From an uncultured Phocaeicola sp. (GTDB lineage: Bacteria; Bacteroidota; Bacteroidia; Bacteroidales; Bacteroidaceae), in the NCBI GenBank assembly GCA_944321015.1, contig CALUJS010000011.1:1-63028 (forward strand): 63,028 nt of DNA. The letters run 5' to 3'. Made by a program: the position numbers and the translations under genes. Below the pieces are notes generated by a model. The model ran no database searches, was not told the origin of the DNA, and saw only the letters and a list, made by a program, of their open reading frames with translations. Below, piece by piece: positions 1-8,289 of this stretch (the stretch's first letter is position 1; every line of letters starts with the position of its first letter).

Positions 1-24
1 TTCTGTCTCCAATATTTCTTTCAT
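1..24 (-). CDS. 5' end of an unidentified minus-strand gene (8 codons)
   Basis: An ATG at 24-22 on the minus strand opens a frame MKEILETE that runs off the window edge. It is preceded by TAATTTG at 36-30 and by TTG at 59-57 exactly 20 nt further up, which fits the Bacteroidetes -33/-7 promoter layout apart from a -7 box one base short. Only 5 nt separate the -7 box from the ATG. Too little is visible to name a product. Confidence 0.35.
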
Positions 25-219
25 AGCTGCAAATTATCGGCTAAAATTAGCATTTTCAATCGTCATCTCCAAACGTTTGTCTCCCCAAATCGAAGAACCG
101 GACTTCGGAACCGGTCCCGGCAACAGGAAGACCGGGAAGCGGGCAACAAGGATAATCATCTATCCGTTAGCCAAATACATCACAATTCACAACGGCCGCT
201 CTCTCGGGGTTGAGCCAGA

Positions 220-307
220 ATATGGACGCCCGCGGGCCGAGATATGGACGCTCACGTCCGGGGATATGGCCGCCCGCAAGCGAATATATGGACGCTCGCA
301 AGCCCCG
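220..307. repeat. 22-bp dyad tandem array, site 1 (4 units)
   Basis: ATATGG begins at 220, 242, 264 and 286, an exact 22-bp period. Between the AT-rich cores lie variants of GGACGCTCGCGAGCG. The ideal unit is palindromic, so it reads similarly on both strands. Six more sites of the same family occur in the window. Confidence 0.85.
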
Positions 308-444
308 GCATCGGCCATGTCACACAGCCATCGCCCGACACATTTCCGGCCCGTCGTCAGGCACAATCCGGTGACATAAGGAGAAGAATGAAATATTTTC
401 AGAGATTCGACACGAAAAAACTGTCGCACTTCGTTTCAAAAACC

Positions 445-452
445 TACCTTTG
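445..452 (+). promoter_or_regulatory. -7 promoter element (TACCTTTG) of the MurK-MurQ operon
   Basis: TACCTTTG matches the Bacteroidetes -7 consensus TAnnTTTG and lies 21 nt before the ATG at 474. No clear -33 TTG is visible. An in-frame TTG at 450 overlaps the box, which argues against it being the start codon. Confidence 0.6.
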
Positions 453-473
453 CACCAAGAAGAACAAACGGTT

Positions 474-1334
474 ATGATACTGATAGCAGACAGCGGTTCC
501 ACCAAAACGGCTTGGAGCGTGCTCTCCGGGAACGGCATGACACAAGTAAACACGCAGGGAATCAATCCTTTTCATCAACGCCCGGTTGACATGTTGGGCG
601 TGTTGCGCAGGGAACTCCTCCCGCAACTGCCCGTCGAGCCGGTGGAAGCCATCCATTTTTATGGCGCAGGATGCACCGTCGGCGGCGCGCGCATGGTGCG
701 CGGATGCCTGACCCGCACATTCGGCCGACAGGCCCGCGTGGAGGTGGAGAGCGACCTTCTGGGGGCCGCAAGGGCCTTGTGCGGACACGATGCGGGCATC
801 GCGTGCATCGTAGGCACCGGCTCGAACTCGTGTTTCTACGACGGCGAGAAAGTGGCGGCCCACACGCCCGCTCTGGGCTACATCCTGGGCGACGAAGGAA
901 GCGGCGCCTATCTGGGGCGCAGGCTGGTGGGCGACGTGCTCAAAGAGCAGCTGCCCCGGCACATCTGTCTGGCTTTCGCCAACAAAACGCAGTGTACGCA
1001 GGAAGAAATCATCCGCCAAGTCTACCGCTCGCCGATGGCAAACCGCTATCTGGCCGGATTCGCCCCCTTCCTGCTCGAATACAGGGAAGACCCCGCCATC
1101 CGCGCCTTGCTCGACGACGCGTTCGATGCCTTCATCACGCGCAACCTGAAAGCCTATCCCCGGAACTATCCCGTGAGCGCCACAGGCTCCGTGGCCTATT
1201 ACTTCCGCCGCGAATTTTCCGAGGCGCTGCAACGCCACGGCTTCGAGACGGGCGCCATTGAGCGCAGTCCCATGGAAGGACTCATCCGCTATCACCGTCC
1301 CAATGACAAAACGCCCAATCCGTCTGACAAATGA
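474..1334 (+). CDS. BadF/BadG-type sugar kinase, probable N-acetylmuramate kinase
   Basis: A 286-residue ASKHA-fold kinase. The N-terminal phosphate loop DSGSTKTAWS and the later GTGSNSCFY and GDEGSGAYLG motifs are typical of the BadF/BadG/BcrA/BcrD and N-acetylglucosamine kinase family. Its stop overlaps the start of murQ by 4 bases (ATGA at 1331-1334), so the two are translationally coupled. From the characterised Tannerella MurK-MurQ pair I infer that it phosphorylates MurNAc to MurNAc-6-phosphate in the cytoplasm for peptidoglycan salvage. GlcNAc kinase activity is the main alternative. I start it at ATG 474 because the in-frame TTG at 450 lies inside the promoter box. Confidence 0.85.
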   Translation: MILIADSGSTKTAWSVLSGNGMTQVNTQGINPFHQRPVDMLGVLRRELLPQLPVEPVEAIHFYGAGCTVGGARMVRGCLTRTFGRQARVEVESDLLGAARALCGHDAGIACIVGTGSNSCFYDGEKVAAHTPALGYILGDEGSGAYLGRRLVGDVLKEQLPRHICLAFANKTQCTQEEIIRQVYRSPMANRYLAGFAPFLLEYREDPAIRALLDDAFDAFITRNLKAYPRNYPVSATGSVAYYFRREFSEALQRHGFETGAIERSPMEGLIRYHRPNDKTPNPSDK

Positions 1335-2155
1335 CCTTTACCAAGATTACGGAACAGCCCTCACTGCACGGCGACCTGGAACATCAAAGCGTGCGCCAAC
1401 TGCTCGAGGGCATCAACGAGGAAGACTGCAAGGTGGCACTTGCCGTGCAGGCGTGCATTCCGCAGATAGAACGCCTTGTCACGGCCGTCGTGGAACGCAT
1501 GCGCCGCGGCGGACGCCTCTTCTACATGGGAGCCGGAACCAGCGGACGCCTCGGAGTGCTCGACGCGTCGGAGATACCGCCCACGTTCGGCCTTCCTCCG
1601 GGACGGGTCATCGGCCTTATCGCTGGAGGCGACCGCGCCCTGCGCAACGCCGTGGAGAATGCCGAAGACAATCCCCTCAGCGGATGGGAAGAACTGCAGG
1701 AACACCACGTCGGCCCCGATGACACGGTGGTGGGCATTGCGGCCTCGGGCACCACGCCCTACGTTGTCCACGCCCTGCGCCAGGCGCGCGCGCACGGCAT
1801 CCTGACCGCCTCCGTCTGCAGCAATCCCGGCGCGCCCGTATCGCGCGAGGCCGACATCGCCATCGAAGTGACGGTGGGCCCGGAGTTCGTCACCGGCAGC
1901 TCGCGCATGAAAAGCGGCACGGCCCAGAAGATGATACTCAACATGATAAGCACAGCCACCATGATACGCCTAGGCCGCGTGCGGGGGAACCGCATGGTGA
2001 ACATGCAGCTCAGCAACGAAAAGCTGGTGGACCGGGGCACGCGCATGGTGATGGACGAGCTGCGCCTGCCCTACGACAAGGCGCGCGAACTGCTCCTGCG
2101 CCACGGCTCGGTGAGAAAAGCCGTCGACGCGGCCCGCGCCACATCGGCCGGTTGA
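1331..2155 (+). CDS. murQ: N-acetylmuramic acid 6-phosphate etherase
   Basis: MurQ cleaves the lactyl ether of MurNAc-6-phosphate, giving GlcNAc-6-phosphate and D-lactate. The 274-residue protein has the SIS sugar-isomerase fold with the signatures LFYMGAGTSGRLGVLDASE and AASGTTPYV, and TGSSRMKSGTAQKM in the C-terminal half. Length is near the usual 300. It follows the kinase with a 4-base overlap, so both steps of muramic acid recycling come from one transcript. Confidence 0.95.
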   Translation: MTFTKITEQPSLHGDLEHQSVRQLLEGINEEDCKVALAVQACIPQIERLVTAVVERMRRGGRLFYMGAGTSGRLGVLDASEIPPTFGLPPGRVIGLIAGGDRALRNAVENAEDNPLSGWEELQEHHVGPDDTVVGIAASGTTPYVVHALRQARAHGILTASVCSNPGAPVSREADIAIEVTVGPEFVTGSSRMKSGTAQKMILNMISTATMIRLGRVRGNRMVNMQLSNEKLVDRGTRMVMDELRLPYDKARELLLRHGSVRKAVDAARATSAG

Positions 2156-2225
2156 TTTTCCCGGCAACGGAACATAAATCTGTGAAAAAGAACTTAAAAA
2201 GCACCGCGACCTGAGCGCAATTCAT

Positions 2226-2233
2226 TATCTTCG
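2226..2233 (+). promoter_or_regulatory. Probable -7 element (TATCTTCG) before the SIMPL gene
   Basis: TATCTTCG differs from TAnnTTTG by one base. The identical octamer sits before rpsA at 3053-3060. It lies 37 nt before the ATG at 2271. Confidence 0.4.
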
Positions 2234-2270
2234 TCCTGTTCATTAATTAACTAAAAACAGAGCAAGACTT

Positions 2271-2972
2271 ATGAAAAACTTGAAGATTGAAGCCGTTATC
2301 CTCGCCATCGGCCTGGTGCTGGCGGGATATTTCATCAAGTCCGGCATCGACACGTTTGCCAGCCGCGACCGCGTAGTGACCGTAAAAGGATTGGCCGAAA
2401 TGGAAGTCCCGGCCGACAAAGTGACGTGGCCTCTCATGTATAAGAGCCTGGGCAACGACCTCCCCGCGCTGTACACCCAAATCAACAACACGAACCAAAA
2501 GATTACGGCCTTCCTGACATCGAAAGGCATCAATTCCGAAGAAATAAGCATCAACGCGCCCGAAATAATCGACTTGGAGGCCGAACGCTATAGCGGCAAC
2601 GAAAAGCCCTACCGCTACAACGTGACGACCGTCATCACCGTGACATCGACCAAAGTAGACCTTGTGCGCCAGCTCATCGCCTCGCAGGGCGAACTGCTGA
2701 AACAGGGCATCGCCATCAGCGGCGGCGACTACCGCTACAACGTGTCGTTCGACTATACGAGCCTGAACAAAATCAAACCGCAGATGATTGAAGAAGCCAC
2801 CAAGAACGCCCGCGCCGCAGCCGAGAAATTCGCCAAAGATTCCGACAGCGAACTGGGCAAAATCAAGCGGGCCTATCAGGGGCAGTTCTCCATCAGCGAC
2901 CGCGACGCCAACACGCCCTATATTAAAAAGGTACGCGTGGTGACCACCATCGATTACTCGCTGGAAGACTGA
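2271..2972 (+). CDS. SIMPL (DUF541) domain protein, membrane anchored
   Basis: A 233-residue protein with one N-terminal hydrophobic segment (about residues 7-24) that could be an uncleaved anchor, followed by a SIMPL domain. The block RVVTVKGLAEMEVPADKVTW is the usual opening of this family, and VRVVTTIDYSLED closes it. The family (YggE and relatives) is periplasmic or membrane associated and linked to oxidative stress in some species, but its biochemical role is not settled. It stands alone between a weak promoter and a strong terminator. Confidence 0.8.
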   Translation: MKNLKIEAVILAIGLVLAGYFIKSGIDTFASRDRVVTVKGLAEMEVPADKVTWPLMYKSLGNDLPALYTQINNTNQKITAFLTSKGINSEEISINAPEIIDLEAERYSGNEKPYRYNVTTVITVTSTKVDLVRQLIASQGELLKQGIAISGGDYRYNVSFDYTSLNKIKPQMIEEATKNARAAAEKFAKDSDSELGKIKRAYQGQFSISDRDANTPYIKKVRVVTTIDYSLED

Positions 2973-2994
2973 AAACAGGCGGAAATCGGGAATA

Positions 2995-3048
2995 AATCGG
3001 CGCAACTATCAGAAAATTGGGAGAATAGTTGCGCCGATTCGTTTTTTT
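2995..3048 (+). terminator. Rho-independent terminator of the SIMPL gene
   Basis: A perfect 15-bp stem (AATCGGCGCAACTAT at 2995-3009 with its complement at 3025-3039), a 15-nt loop and then seven T. The downstream stem arm also holds the TTG that would be the -33 box of the rpsA promoter. Confidence 0.85.
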
Positions 3049-3060
3049 GTACTATCTTCG
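3029..3060 (+). promoter_or_regulatory. Promoter of rpsA (TTG-N21-TATCTTCG)
   Basis: TTG at 3029-3031 and TATCTTCG at 3053-3060 are 21 nt apart, within the 19-21 nt of Bacteroidetes promoters. The upstream box lies inside the terminator stem of the preceding gene. Confidence 0.55.
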
Positions 3061-3125
3061 CGGCCGATTATTATAGCAATATAATGTCTAACCCAATTTA
3101 TTACTAAAATCAACTTTATCAATTA

Positions 3126-4913
3126 ATGGAAAACTTAAAGAACGTAGCACCCCTGAACGACTTCAACTGGGATGCGTATGAACACGGCGAAGCCGAAACC
3201 AGCATGAGCCACGAAGAGCTTGAGAAGGCTTACGACGGCACTCTGAACAAAGTATGCGACCACGAAGTGGTAGACGGTACGGTTATCTCTATCGACAAGC
3301 GTAACGTCGTAGTCAACATCGGCTACAAATCAGACGGTATCATTCCGGTGAATGAGTTCCGCTACAACCCCGACCTGAAAGTGGGCGACACGGTAGAAGT
3401 GTACATTGAAAACCAAGAAGACAAGAAGGGACAACTCATCCTTTCGCACAAGAAAGCCCGTGCATCTCGTTCCTGGGAGCGCATCAACGCAGCCTTGGAG
3501 AACGACGAAATCATCAAGGGCTATATCAAATGTCGCACCAAAGGCGGCATGATTGTCGACGTATTCGGCATCGAAGCATTCTTGCCGGGTTCGCAAATCG
3601 ACGTCAAACCCATCCGCGACTACGACGTATTCGTAGGCAAGACCATGGAATTCAAGGTGGTAAAAATCAACCAGGAATTCAAGAACGTGGTTGTTTCACA
3701 CAAGGCTCTCATTGAAGCCGAGCTGGAACAACAGAAGAAAGAAATCATCAGCAAACTCGAAAAAGGCCAGGTTCTGCAAGGAACTGTCAAGAATATCACC
3801 GCTTATGGCGTATTCATCGACTTGGGCGGCGTAGACGGCTTGATTCACATCACCGACCTCTCTTGGGGCCGCGTAAGCGATCCGCATGAGGTGGTAGAAC
3901 TGGATCAGCAGTTGAACGTTGTTATCCTCGACTTCGACGACGAGAAGAAGCGCATCGCCCTCGGTCTGAAACAACTGACTCCGCATCCTTGGGACGCTCT
4001 CGACCCGAACCTGAAAGTGGGCGACCACGTGAAGGGCAAAGTGGTTGTGATGGCCGACTATGGTGCATTCGTAGAAATCGCTCCGGGTGTGGAAGGCTTG
4101 ATTCACGTGTCGGAAATGTCATGGTCGCAGCACTTGCGTTCCGCCCAGGACTTCATGAAGGTGGGCGACGAAGTAGAGGCTGTCATCCTGACGCTCGACC
4201 GCGAAGAGCGCAAAATGTCGTTGGGCATCAAACAGCTCAAAGCCGATCCTTGGGAAACCATCGAAGAGAAATATCCCGTGGGTTCCAAACACACGGCCAA
4301 AGTGCGCAACTTTACCAACTTCGGCGTGTTTGTTGAAATCGAAGAAGGCGTTGACGGCCTGATTCACATTTCTGACCTCTCTTGGACGAAGAAGATTAAG
4401 CACCCGTCAGAATTTACTCAAATCGGTGCGGACATCGAAGTAATCGTTCTGGAAATCGACAAGGAAAACCGTCGCTTGAGCCTCGGCCACAAGCAACTGG
4501 AAGAGAATCCTTGGGACGTGTTTGAAACAATCTTCACCGTAGGTTCCGTACACGAAGGCACCATCGTAGAAATGGTTGAGAAGGGCGCCGTTATCGCATT
4601 GCCTTACGGCGTTGAAGGCTTCGCCACTCCGAAGCACTTGGTGAAGGAAGACGGCAAGCAGGCTCAGGTAGACGAGAAGTTGCCGTTCAAGGTTATCGAA
4701 TTCAACAAGGACGCCAAGCGCATCATCCTCTCACACAGCCGCATCTTCGAAGATGCAGCAAAGGCTGAAGAAAAAGCCGAAAAGAAGGCAGCCAAGAAAG
4801 CCTCCAAGAAAGAGGAAACTCCGATGATTCAGAACCAGGTGGCTTCAACCACATTGGGCGACATCGACGCTCTGGCCGCTCTGAAAGAACAAATGGAAGC
4901 TGAAAAGAAATAA
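3126..4913 (+). CDS. rpsA: 30S ribosomal protein S1
   Basis: A 595-residue protein with six consecutive S1 (OB-fold) repeats, recognisable by recurring YGVFIDLGGVDGLIHITDLSW-like blocks, the last one diverged. It binds mRNA on the 30S subunit and helps initiation, which matters in Bacteroidetes because Shine-Dalgarno sequences are weak. The lysine- and alanine-rich C-terminal tail (from about residue 540) follows the last OB fold. It is monocistronic between its own promoter and a terminator. Codon usage is visibly more biased than in its neighbours, as expected of a highly expressed gene. Confidence 0.97.
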   Translation: MENLKNVAPLNDFNWDAYEHGEAETSMSHEELEKAYDGTLNKVCDHEVVDGTVISIDKRNVVVNIGYKSDGIIPVNEFRYNPDLKVGDTVEVYIENQEDKKGQLILSHKKARASRSWERINAALENDEIIKGYIKCRTKGGMIVDVFGIEAFLPGSQIDVKPIRDYDVFVGKTMEFKVVKINQEFKNVVVSHKALIEAELEQQKKEIISKLEKGQVLQGTVKNITAYGVFIDLGGVDGLIHITDLSWGRVSDPHEVVELDQQLNVVILDFDDEKKRIALGLKQLTPHPWDALDPNLKVGDHVKGKVVVMADYGAFVEIAPGVEGLIHVSEMSWSQHLRSAQDFMKVGDEVEAVILTLDREERKMSLGIKQLKADPWETIEEKYPVGSKHTAKVRNFTNFGVFVEIEEGVDGLIHISDLSWTKKIKHPSEFTQIGADIEVIVLEIDKENRRLSLGHKQLEENPWDVFETIFTVGSVHEGTIVEMVEKGAVIALPYGVEGFATPKHLVKEDGKQAQVDEKLPFKVIEFNKDAKRIILSHSRIFEDAAKAEEKAEKKAAKKASKKEETPMIQNQVASTTLGDIDALAALKEQMEAEKK

Positions 4914-4954
4914 TCGGGACGATTGTTGTAAACGCTTCACAGATAGGCTAAACC

Positions 4955-4995
4955 GAGGGGTAAAGGAGACAATTCCTTTGCCCCTCTTCTTTTTT
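4955..4995 (+). terminator. Terminator of rpsA
   Basis: A 13-bp stem with one G-U pair (4955-4967 with 4974-4986), a 6-nt loop and a T-rich tail (TTCTTTTTT). Confidence 0.85.
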
Positions 4996-5009
4996 ATGGT
5001 AACTTTTAG

Positions 5010-5017
5010 TACTTTTG
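5010..5017 (+). promoter_or_regulatory. -7 element (TACTTTTG) of rnz, almost at the start codon
   Basis: A perfect TAnnTTTG match ending 7 nt before the ATG of rnz at 5025, so transcription would start within a few bases of the start codon. Confidence 0.65.
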
Positions 5018-5024
5018 TCGCGTC

Positions 5025-5939
5025 ATGGAGAAATTCGAAATAAACATATTAGGCTGTGGTTCGGCTTTGCCCACGATGAAGCATTACCCAAGTTCGCAAG
5101 TGGTGAACATACGCGAAAAGCTGTTCATGATTGATTGCGGCGAAGGTGCTCAGCTTCAGCTTCGACGTTCGCGCCTGAAGTTTTCCCGCCTGAACCATGT
5201 CTTTATTTCCCATCTCCACGGCGACCATTGTTTTGGCCTCATCGGCTTGCTTTCCACATTCGGCATGTTGGGCCGCACGGCCACCATGCACATCTATTCC
5301 CCGAAAGAACTTCCCGCGCTGATGCAACCTTTGGTGGACTTCTTCTGCAAAGGCATGAGCTACCGGGTGGAGTTTCATCCGTTTGACACACGTTCCTCGT
5401 CAATCATTTACGAAGATCGTTCTGTTACGGTCAGCACGATTCCGCTCAGGCACCGCATAGCCTGCGCCGGATTCCTGTTTCGGGAAAAGCCGACTCCCAA
5501 TCATATCATTCGCGACATGATAGACTTCTATGCCATACCGACTTTTGCCATTAACCGCATCAAAAACGGGGAAGACTATACATTGCCCGATGGCACGATC
5601 ATACCCAACAAATGGCTGACACGTCCGTCGGCACCGCCTCGAAGCTACGCTTACTGCTCCGACACGATGTATCAGCCCGAATTGGCCGATATCGTCCGCA
5701 ACGTGGATTTGCTATACCATGAGGCAACCTTTGCCGAAAGCGAAGCCGGACGGGCTCAAGAAACATTTCACACCACGGCTTCCCAAGCAGCCAGGCTGGC
5801 CAAGGACGCCGACGTGAAACGTCTGCTCATTGGCCACTATTCGGCACGTTATGACGATGAGAGCATCCTGATAAAAGAAGCGTGCGAGGTGTTTCCCAAC
5901 ACTGTGGCTGCCAAGGAAAACTTGTGCATCACCCTATAA
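5025..5939 (+). CDS. rnz: Ribonuclease Z (tRNA 3' endonuclease)
   Basis: A 304-residue metallo-beta-lactamase-fold nuclease that trims the 3' trailer of tRNA precursors. The zinc motif HLHGDH is at residues 63-68 (SHLHGDHCFGL). Later conserved elements are YCSDTMY and HEATF, and the final histidine is in LIGHYSARY. Length is standard. An ECF sigma gene follows after 11 bases, so the two are probably co-transcribed. Confidence 0.95.
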   Translation: MEKFEINILGCGSALPTMKHYPSSQVVNIREKLFMIDCGEGAQLQLRRSRLKFSRLNHVFISHLHGDHCFGLIGLLSTFGMLGRTATMHIYSPKELPALMQPLVDFFCKGMSYRVEFHPFDTRSSSIIYEDRSVTVSTIPLRHRIACAGFLFREKPTPNHIIRDMIDFYAIPTFAINRIKNGEDYTLPDGTIIPNKWLTRPSAPPRSYAYCSDTMYQPELADIVRNVDLLYHEATFAESEAGRAQETFHTTASQAARLAKDADVKRLLIGHYSARYDDESILIKEACEVFPNTVAAKENLCITL

Positions 5940-5950
5940 CCGTCCGTATC

Positions 5951-6502
5951 ATGAAGGATTATGATGAACATGCAATAGTCGAACAACTACACGATCCCAC
6001 ACGCCAAAGGAAAGCGTTCGAAGTCATTGTCAAGCGATATAGCGAGCAGCTCTATTGGCAGATACGCCGTATGGTCCTGTCGCACGACGATGCAAATGAC
6101 CTGCTACAAAACACTTTCATCAAAGCGTGGATGCACATCGACTACTTTCGGGGTGAAGCCAAGATTGCCACATGGCTTTATCGCATTGCGTTAAACGAAT
6201 GCCTCACATTCCTCAGCAAACAGCAAAACAATCCGTCGGTTCCGCTGGATGACCCGCAAGCCGATGTCGCAAGCCGACTCGAAAGCGACCCCTTCTTCAA
6301 TGGTGATGAGACTCAACTGCTCCTGCAAAAAGCCATACGGACATTGCCGGAAAAACAACGCCTGGTATTCATTCTGAAATATTATCAGGAGATGAAGTAT
6401 GAAGAAATATCGAGCATTTTGGGCACAAGCGTGGGAGCACTGAAAGCCACCTATCACTATGCCGTCAAAAAAATAGAGGCCTTTTTAAAAGATTCGGTTT
6501 AA
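5951..6502 (+). CDS. ECF-type sigma factor
   Basis: A 183-residue sigma-70 family factor with region 2 (AFEVIVKRYSEQLYWQIRRM, then DDANDLLQNTFIKAWMHIDYF) and region 4 (LPEKQRLVFILKYYQEMKYEEISSILGTS), with the short linker typical of extracytoplasmic-function factors. I place the start at ATG 5951, just after the rnz stop, because an upstream in-frame start would overlap rnz by about 57 bases. The next two genes encode a one-TM protein and a secreted CpxP-like protein, so this looks like an envelope-responsive regulatory cassette. Confidence 0.9.
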   Translation: MKDYDEHAIVEQLHDPTRQRKAFEVIVKRYSEQLYWQIRRMVLSHDDANDLLQNTFIKAWMHIDYFRGEAKIATWLYRIALNECLTFLSKQQNNPSVPLDDPQADVASRLESDPFFNGDETQLLLQKAIRTLPEKQRLVFILKYYQEMKYEEISSILGTSVGALKATYHYAVKKIEAFLKDSV

Positions 6503-6527
6503 ACCTTACAACCCCGTGTCGGTCTAA

Positions 6528-6962
6528 ATGATGAAAACAAGACGACAACACACAATGGACAACATGAAAGATAAGAAACTGGAAGATATCTGCGGAAAAG
6601 AAAATCCGTTCACCGTCCCCGAAGGCTACTTTGAACACCTTACGCAAACTGTCATGGACAGATTGCCCGAAAGAAGATTCACAACGCCCGAGCCTCAACA
6701 CATCAGCATGTGGCAGCGCGTCAAACCTTGGATTTATCTGGCCGCAATGTTCTGTGGCATCATGGTCGGTGCCCGCTATGTGTTTGCCCCCTCCATGCAA
6801 GAAGTGGCAGAAAACACACAGATAACCTCACGCATGATGACACCCGACGAAGCACAAGAGCCATCGTACGAAGACATCTATCTGGAAGACGCCTTAATGA
6901 ATTCCCGCATGGACGACTACTCGGTGTACTGCTATCTCACCGATGTGGACGACGAGGGTTAA
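6528..6962 (+). CDS. Single-TM protein, possible anti-sigma partner
   Basis: A 144-residue protein (or 135 if it starts at ATG 6555). The N-terminal half is cytoplasmic-like (KKLEDICGKENPFTVPEGYF), with one hydrophobic segment at about residues 72-93 (IYLAAMFCGIMVGARYVFAP) and an acidic periplasmic tail. It has no zinc-binding anti-sigma motif. Position directly after an ECF sigma gene and the topology suggest an anti-sigma or sensor role, but this rests on context only. Confidence 0.65.
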   Translation: MMKTRRQHTMDNMKDKKLEDICGKENPFTVPEGYFEHLTQTVMDRLPERRFTTPEPQHISMWQRVKPWIYLAAMFCGIMVGARYVFAPSMQEVAENTQITSRMMTPDEAQEPSYEDIYLEDALMNSRMDDYSVYCYLTDVDDEG

Positions 6963-6992
6963 CCGGATAAAAAACACACAATAAACGACACA

Positions 6993-7442
6993 ATGAAAAC
7001 ACCCGTACTTTCCATATTCATGATGATTGTGGCTTGCCTGATGGCAGGCTCCACAACGTCTCTGGCCCAAACGAAAAAACACGAGAGCTTCTCAAAGGAA
7101 GAGTTTCGCAAGAAACAGAAAGAATTCATCATCCGCGAAGCCCGACTGAGCCCCAAGGAAGCCACCTATTTCTTTCCGCTGTTTTTCGAATTGCAGGACA
7201 AGAAGAAGCTACTGACCGACGACGCCAATGCCAAACGAAAAAAAGCATTGGAACAAAACCTGAACGAACGTCAGTACGAGTCGGCCGTCAATCAGATTCT
7301 GAATGCACAAGTCGACCTGGAAAAGCTGGAACGCGAATACGTACAGAAATACAGGAAACACCTGAGTAATAAAAAGATATTCCGCATCATGATGGCGGAA
7401 ATGAAGTTCAGGAAACAGCTCATCAAGAGTACCCGCCAATAA
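6993..7442 (+). CDS. Secreted CpxP/Spy-like helical protein
   Basis: A 149-residue protein with a clear signal peptide (about residues 1-24, ending SLAQ) and an all-helical, strongly charged mature part. RLSPKEATYFFPLFFELQDKK resembles the LTxxQ-type helices of CpxP/Spy/ZraP periplasmic proteins, although the exact motif is absent. Last gene of the rnz-sigma cassette, followed by a terminator. I infer a periplasmic stress sensor or chaperone. The family assignment is tentative. Confidence 0.65.
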   Translation: MKTPVLSIFMMIVACLMAGSTTSLAQTKKHESFSKEEFRKKQKEFIIREARLSPKEATYFFPLFFELQDKKKLLTDDANAKRKKALEQNLNERQYESAVNQILNAQVDLEKLEREYVQKYRKHLSNKKIFRIMMAEMKFRKQLIKSTRQ

Positions 7443-7469
7443 AAGTCCGCCAACAAGGACAAAACATAA

Positions 7470-7515
7470 CGGGAGGACGCATCGCTTCATCACGACGCGC
7501 CCTCCCGCTTTTTTT
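7470..7515 (+). terminator. Terminator of the rnz-sigma cassette
   Basis: An 11-bp stem with one mismatch (7470-7480 with 7497-7507), a 16-nt loop and a run of seven T. Confidence 0.8.
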
Positions 7516-7567
7516 CATACACATGCCAAAAAATCATCGCGCGAATGCCGCCTGACCGCTCAACGTT

Positions 7568-7655
7568 CGCGCCCGCAAGCGTCCGTATCAAGGCTCGTCA
7601 GCGCGAATATCTCCGCTTGTCAGCCTTCATATGCCGGCTCGCGAGCGTCCATATC
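7568..7655. repeat. 22-bp dyad tandem array, site 2 (4 units)
   Basis: The AT-rich cores (GTATC, AATATC, CATATG, CATATC) recur at an exact 22-bp step. The last unit, with GCTCGCGAGCGTCCATAT, is nearly the ideal palindrome. It sits between two convergent genes, after the terminator. Confidence 0.85.
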
Positions 7656-7704
7656 CGAAGCCGGACCGGGACATAACCACGCGTTCTTACACCGATTTTG
7701 CGGC

Positions 7705-8253
7705 TCAGTTGTCAAACGCCGCGTCGATGACCTCACGCGAATTGAGCAACAGACTGCCCAACACGTCGGCATCGAACGTCACGCGATAATTGTTCGGCTG
7801 CATCCGGAACTCGATGCTTGCCACACCCTTCTTCAGCTTCTTCAACACCGATTTCTTGATGTTGTAATAGGCAAAACGCTGATAGGACTGATATACGCCG
7901 TCCATATATACGTCCATGTTTTGCAACACGGCCGTGCCGCCCGCAACCGTTTCCAACTCATATTGCTTGCCGTTGCTCAACGTAAGCACGCATTTTCCAC
8001 CGGCGGGAATGGTGGTCGAGTTGCCCGAGCCCACGACCACGGCCAGCGAGTAGAGCACCGTCCCGTCGTAGTCGAATCCGGCCAAGGCCACGTTGACATC
8101 CATGTTGTTCACCACGCCCAGATTGATGCCTTCGCATATCAGCGTGCGCACACCGTTGCTGCTGGTTTGGTCATAGACCACCGATTGAGCCGCTGCCGGA
8201 AGCATGCCCAGCAGAAACAGCCCCAAGAGTAAACATTTCTTTATCATACGCAT
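7705..8253 (-). CDS. Unrecognised secreted protein
   Basis: A 182-residue protein with a signal peptide (MRMIKKCLLLGLFLLG to AAAQS, about 22 residues). The mature part is predicted mostly beta-strand, with regular alternation such as VNVALAGFDYDGTVLYSLAVVV and ends without repeats. I do not recognise a family. It is monocistronic, transcribed away from the two-component system next door, from a TATCTTTG promoter. Confidence 0.7.
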   Translation of the reverse strand: MRMIKKCLLLGLFLLGMLPAAAQSVVYDQTSSNGVRTLICEGINLGVVNNMDVNVALAGFDYDGTVLYSLAVVVGSGNSTTIPAGGKCVLTLSNGKQYELETVAGGTAVLQNMDVYMDGVYQSYQRFAYYNIKKSVLKKLKKGVASIEFRMQPNNYRVTFDADVLGSLLLNSREVIDAAFDN

Positions 8254-8281
8254 AATGTTTAAAGATTCGTATATCTGAAAA

Positions 8282-8289
8282 CAAAGATA
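8282..8289 (-). promoter_or_regulatory. -7 element (TATCTTTG) for the gene at 8253
   Basis: A perfect TAnnTTTG match on the minus strand, 28 nt upstream of the ATG. Confidence 0.6.

Larger units (their letters stand above)
25..473. other. Intergenic region with 22-bp repeat array
   Basis: This stretch separates a leftward gene start at 24 from the rightward kinase gene at 474. It holds the leftward promoter, a four-unit 22-bp tandem array (220-307) and the kinase promoter (445-452). Short open frames in both strands here are explained by the GC-rich repeat and have no convincing start or family resemblance. Confidence 0.6.

Noticed and set aside
220..307. 22-bp arrays as CRISPR
   Set aside because: Units are contiguous without spacers, diverge between copies and no cas gene is present.
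77..477. Short frames over the first repeat array
   Set aside because: Both strands are open only because the GC-rich 22-bp unit lacks stops. The repeat period is not a multiple of three.
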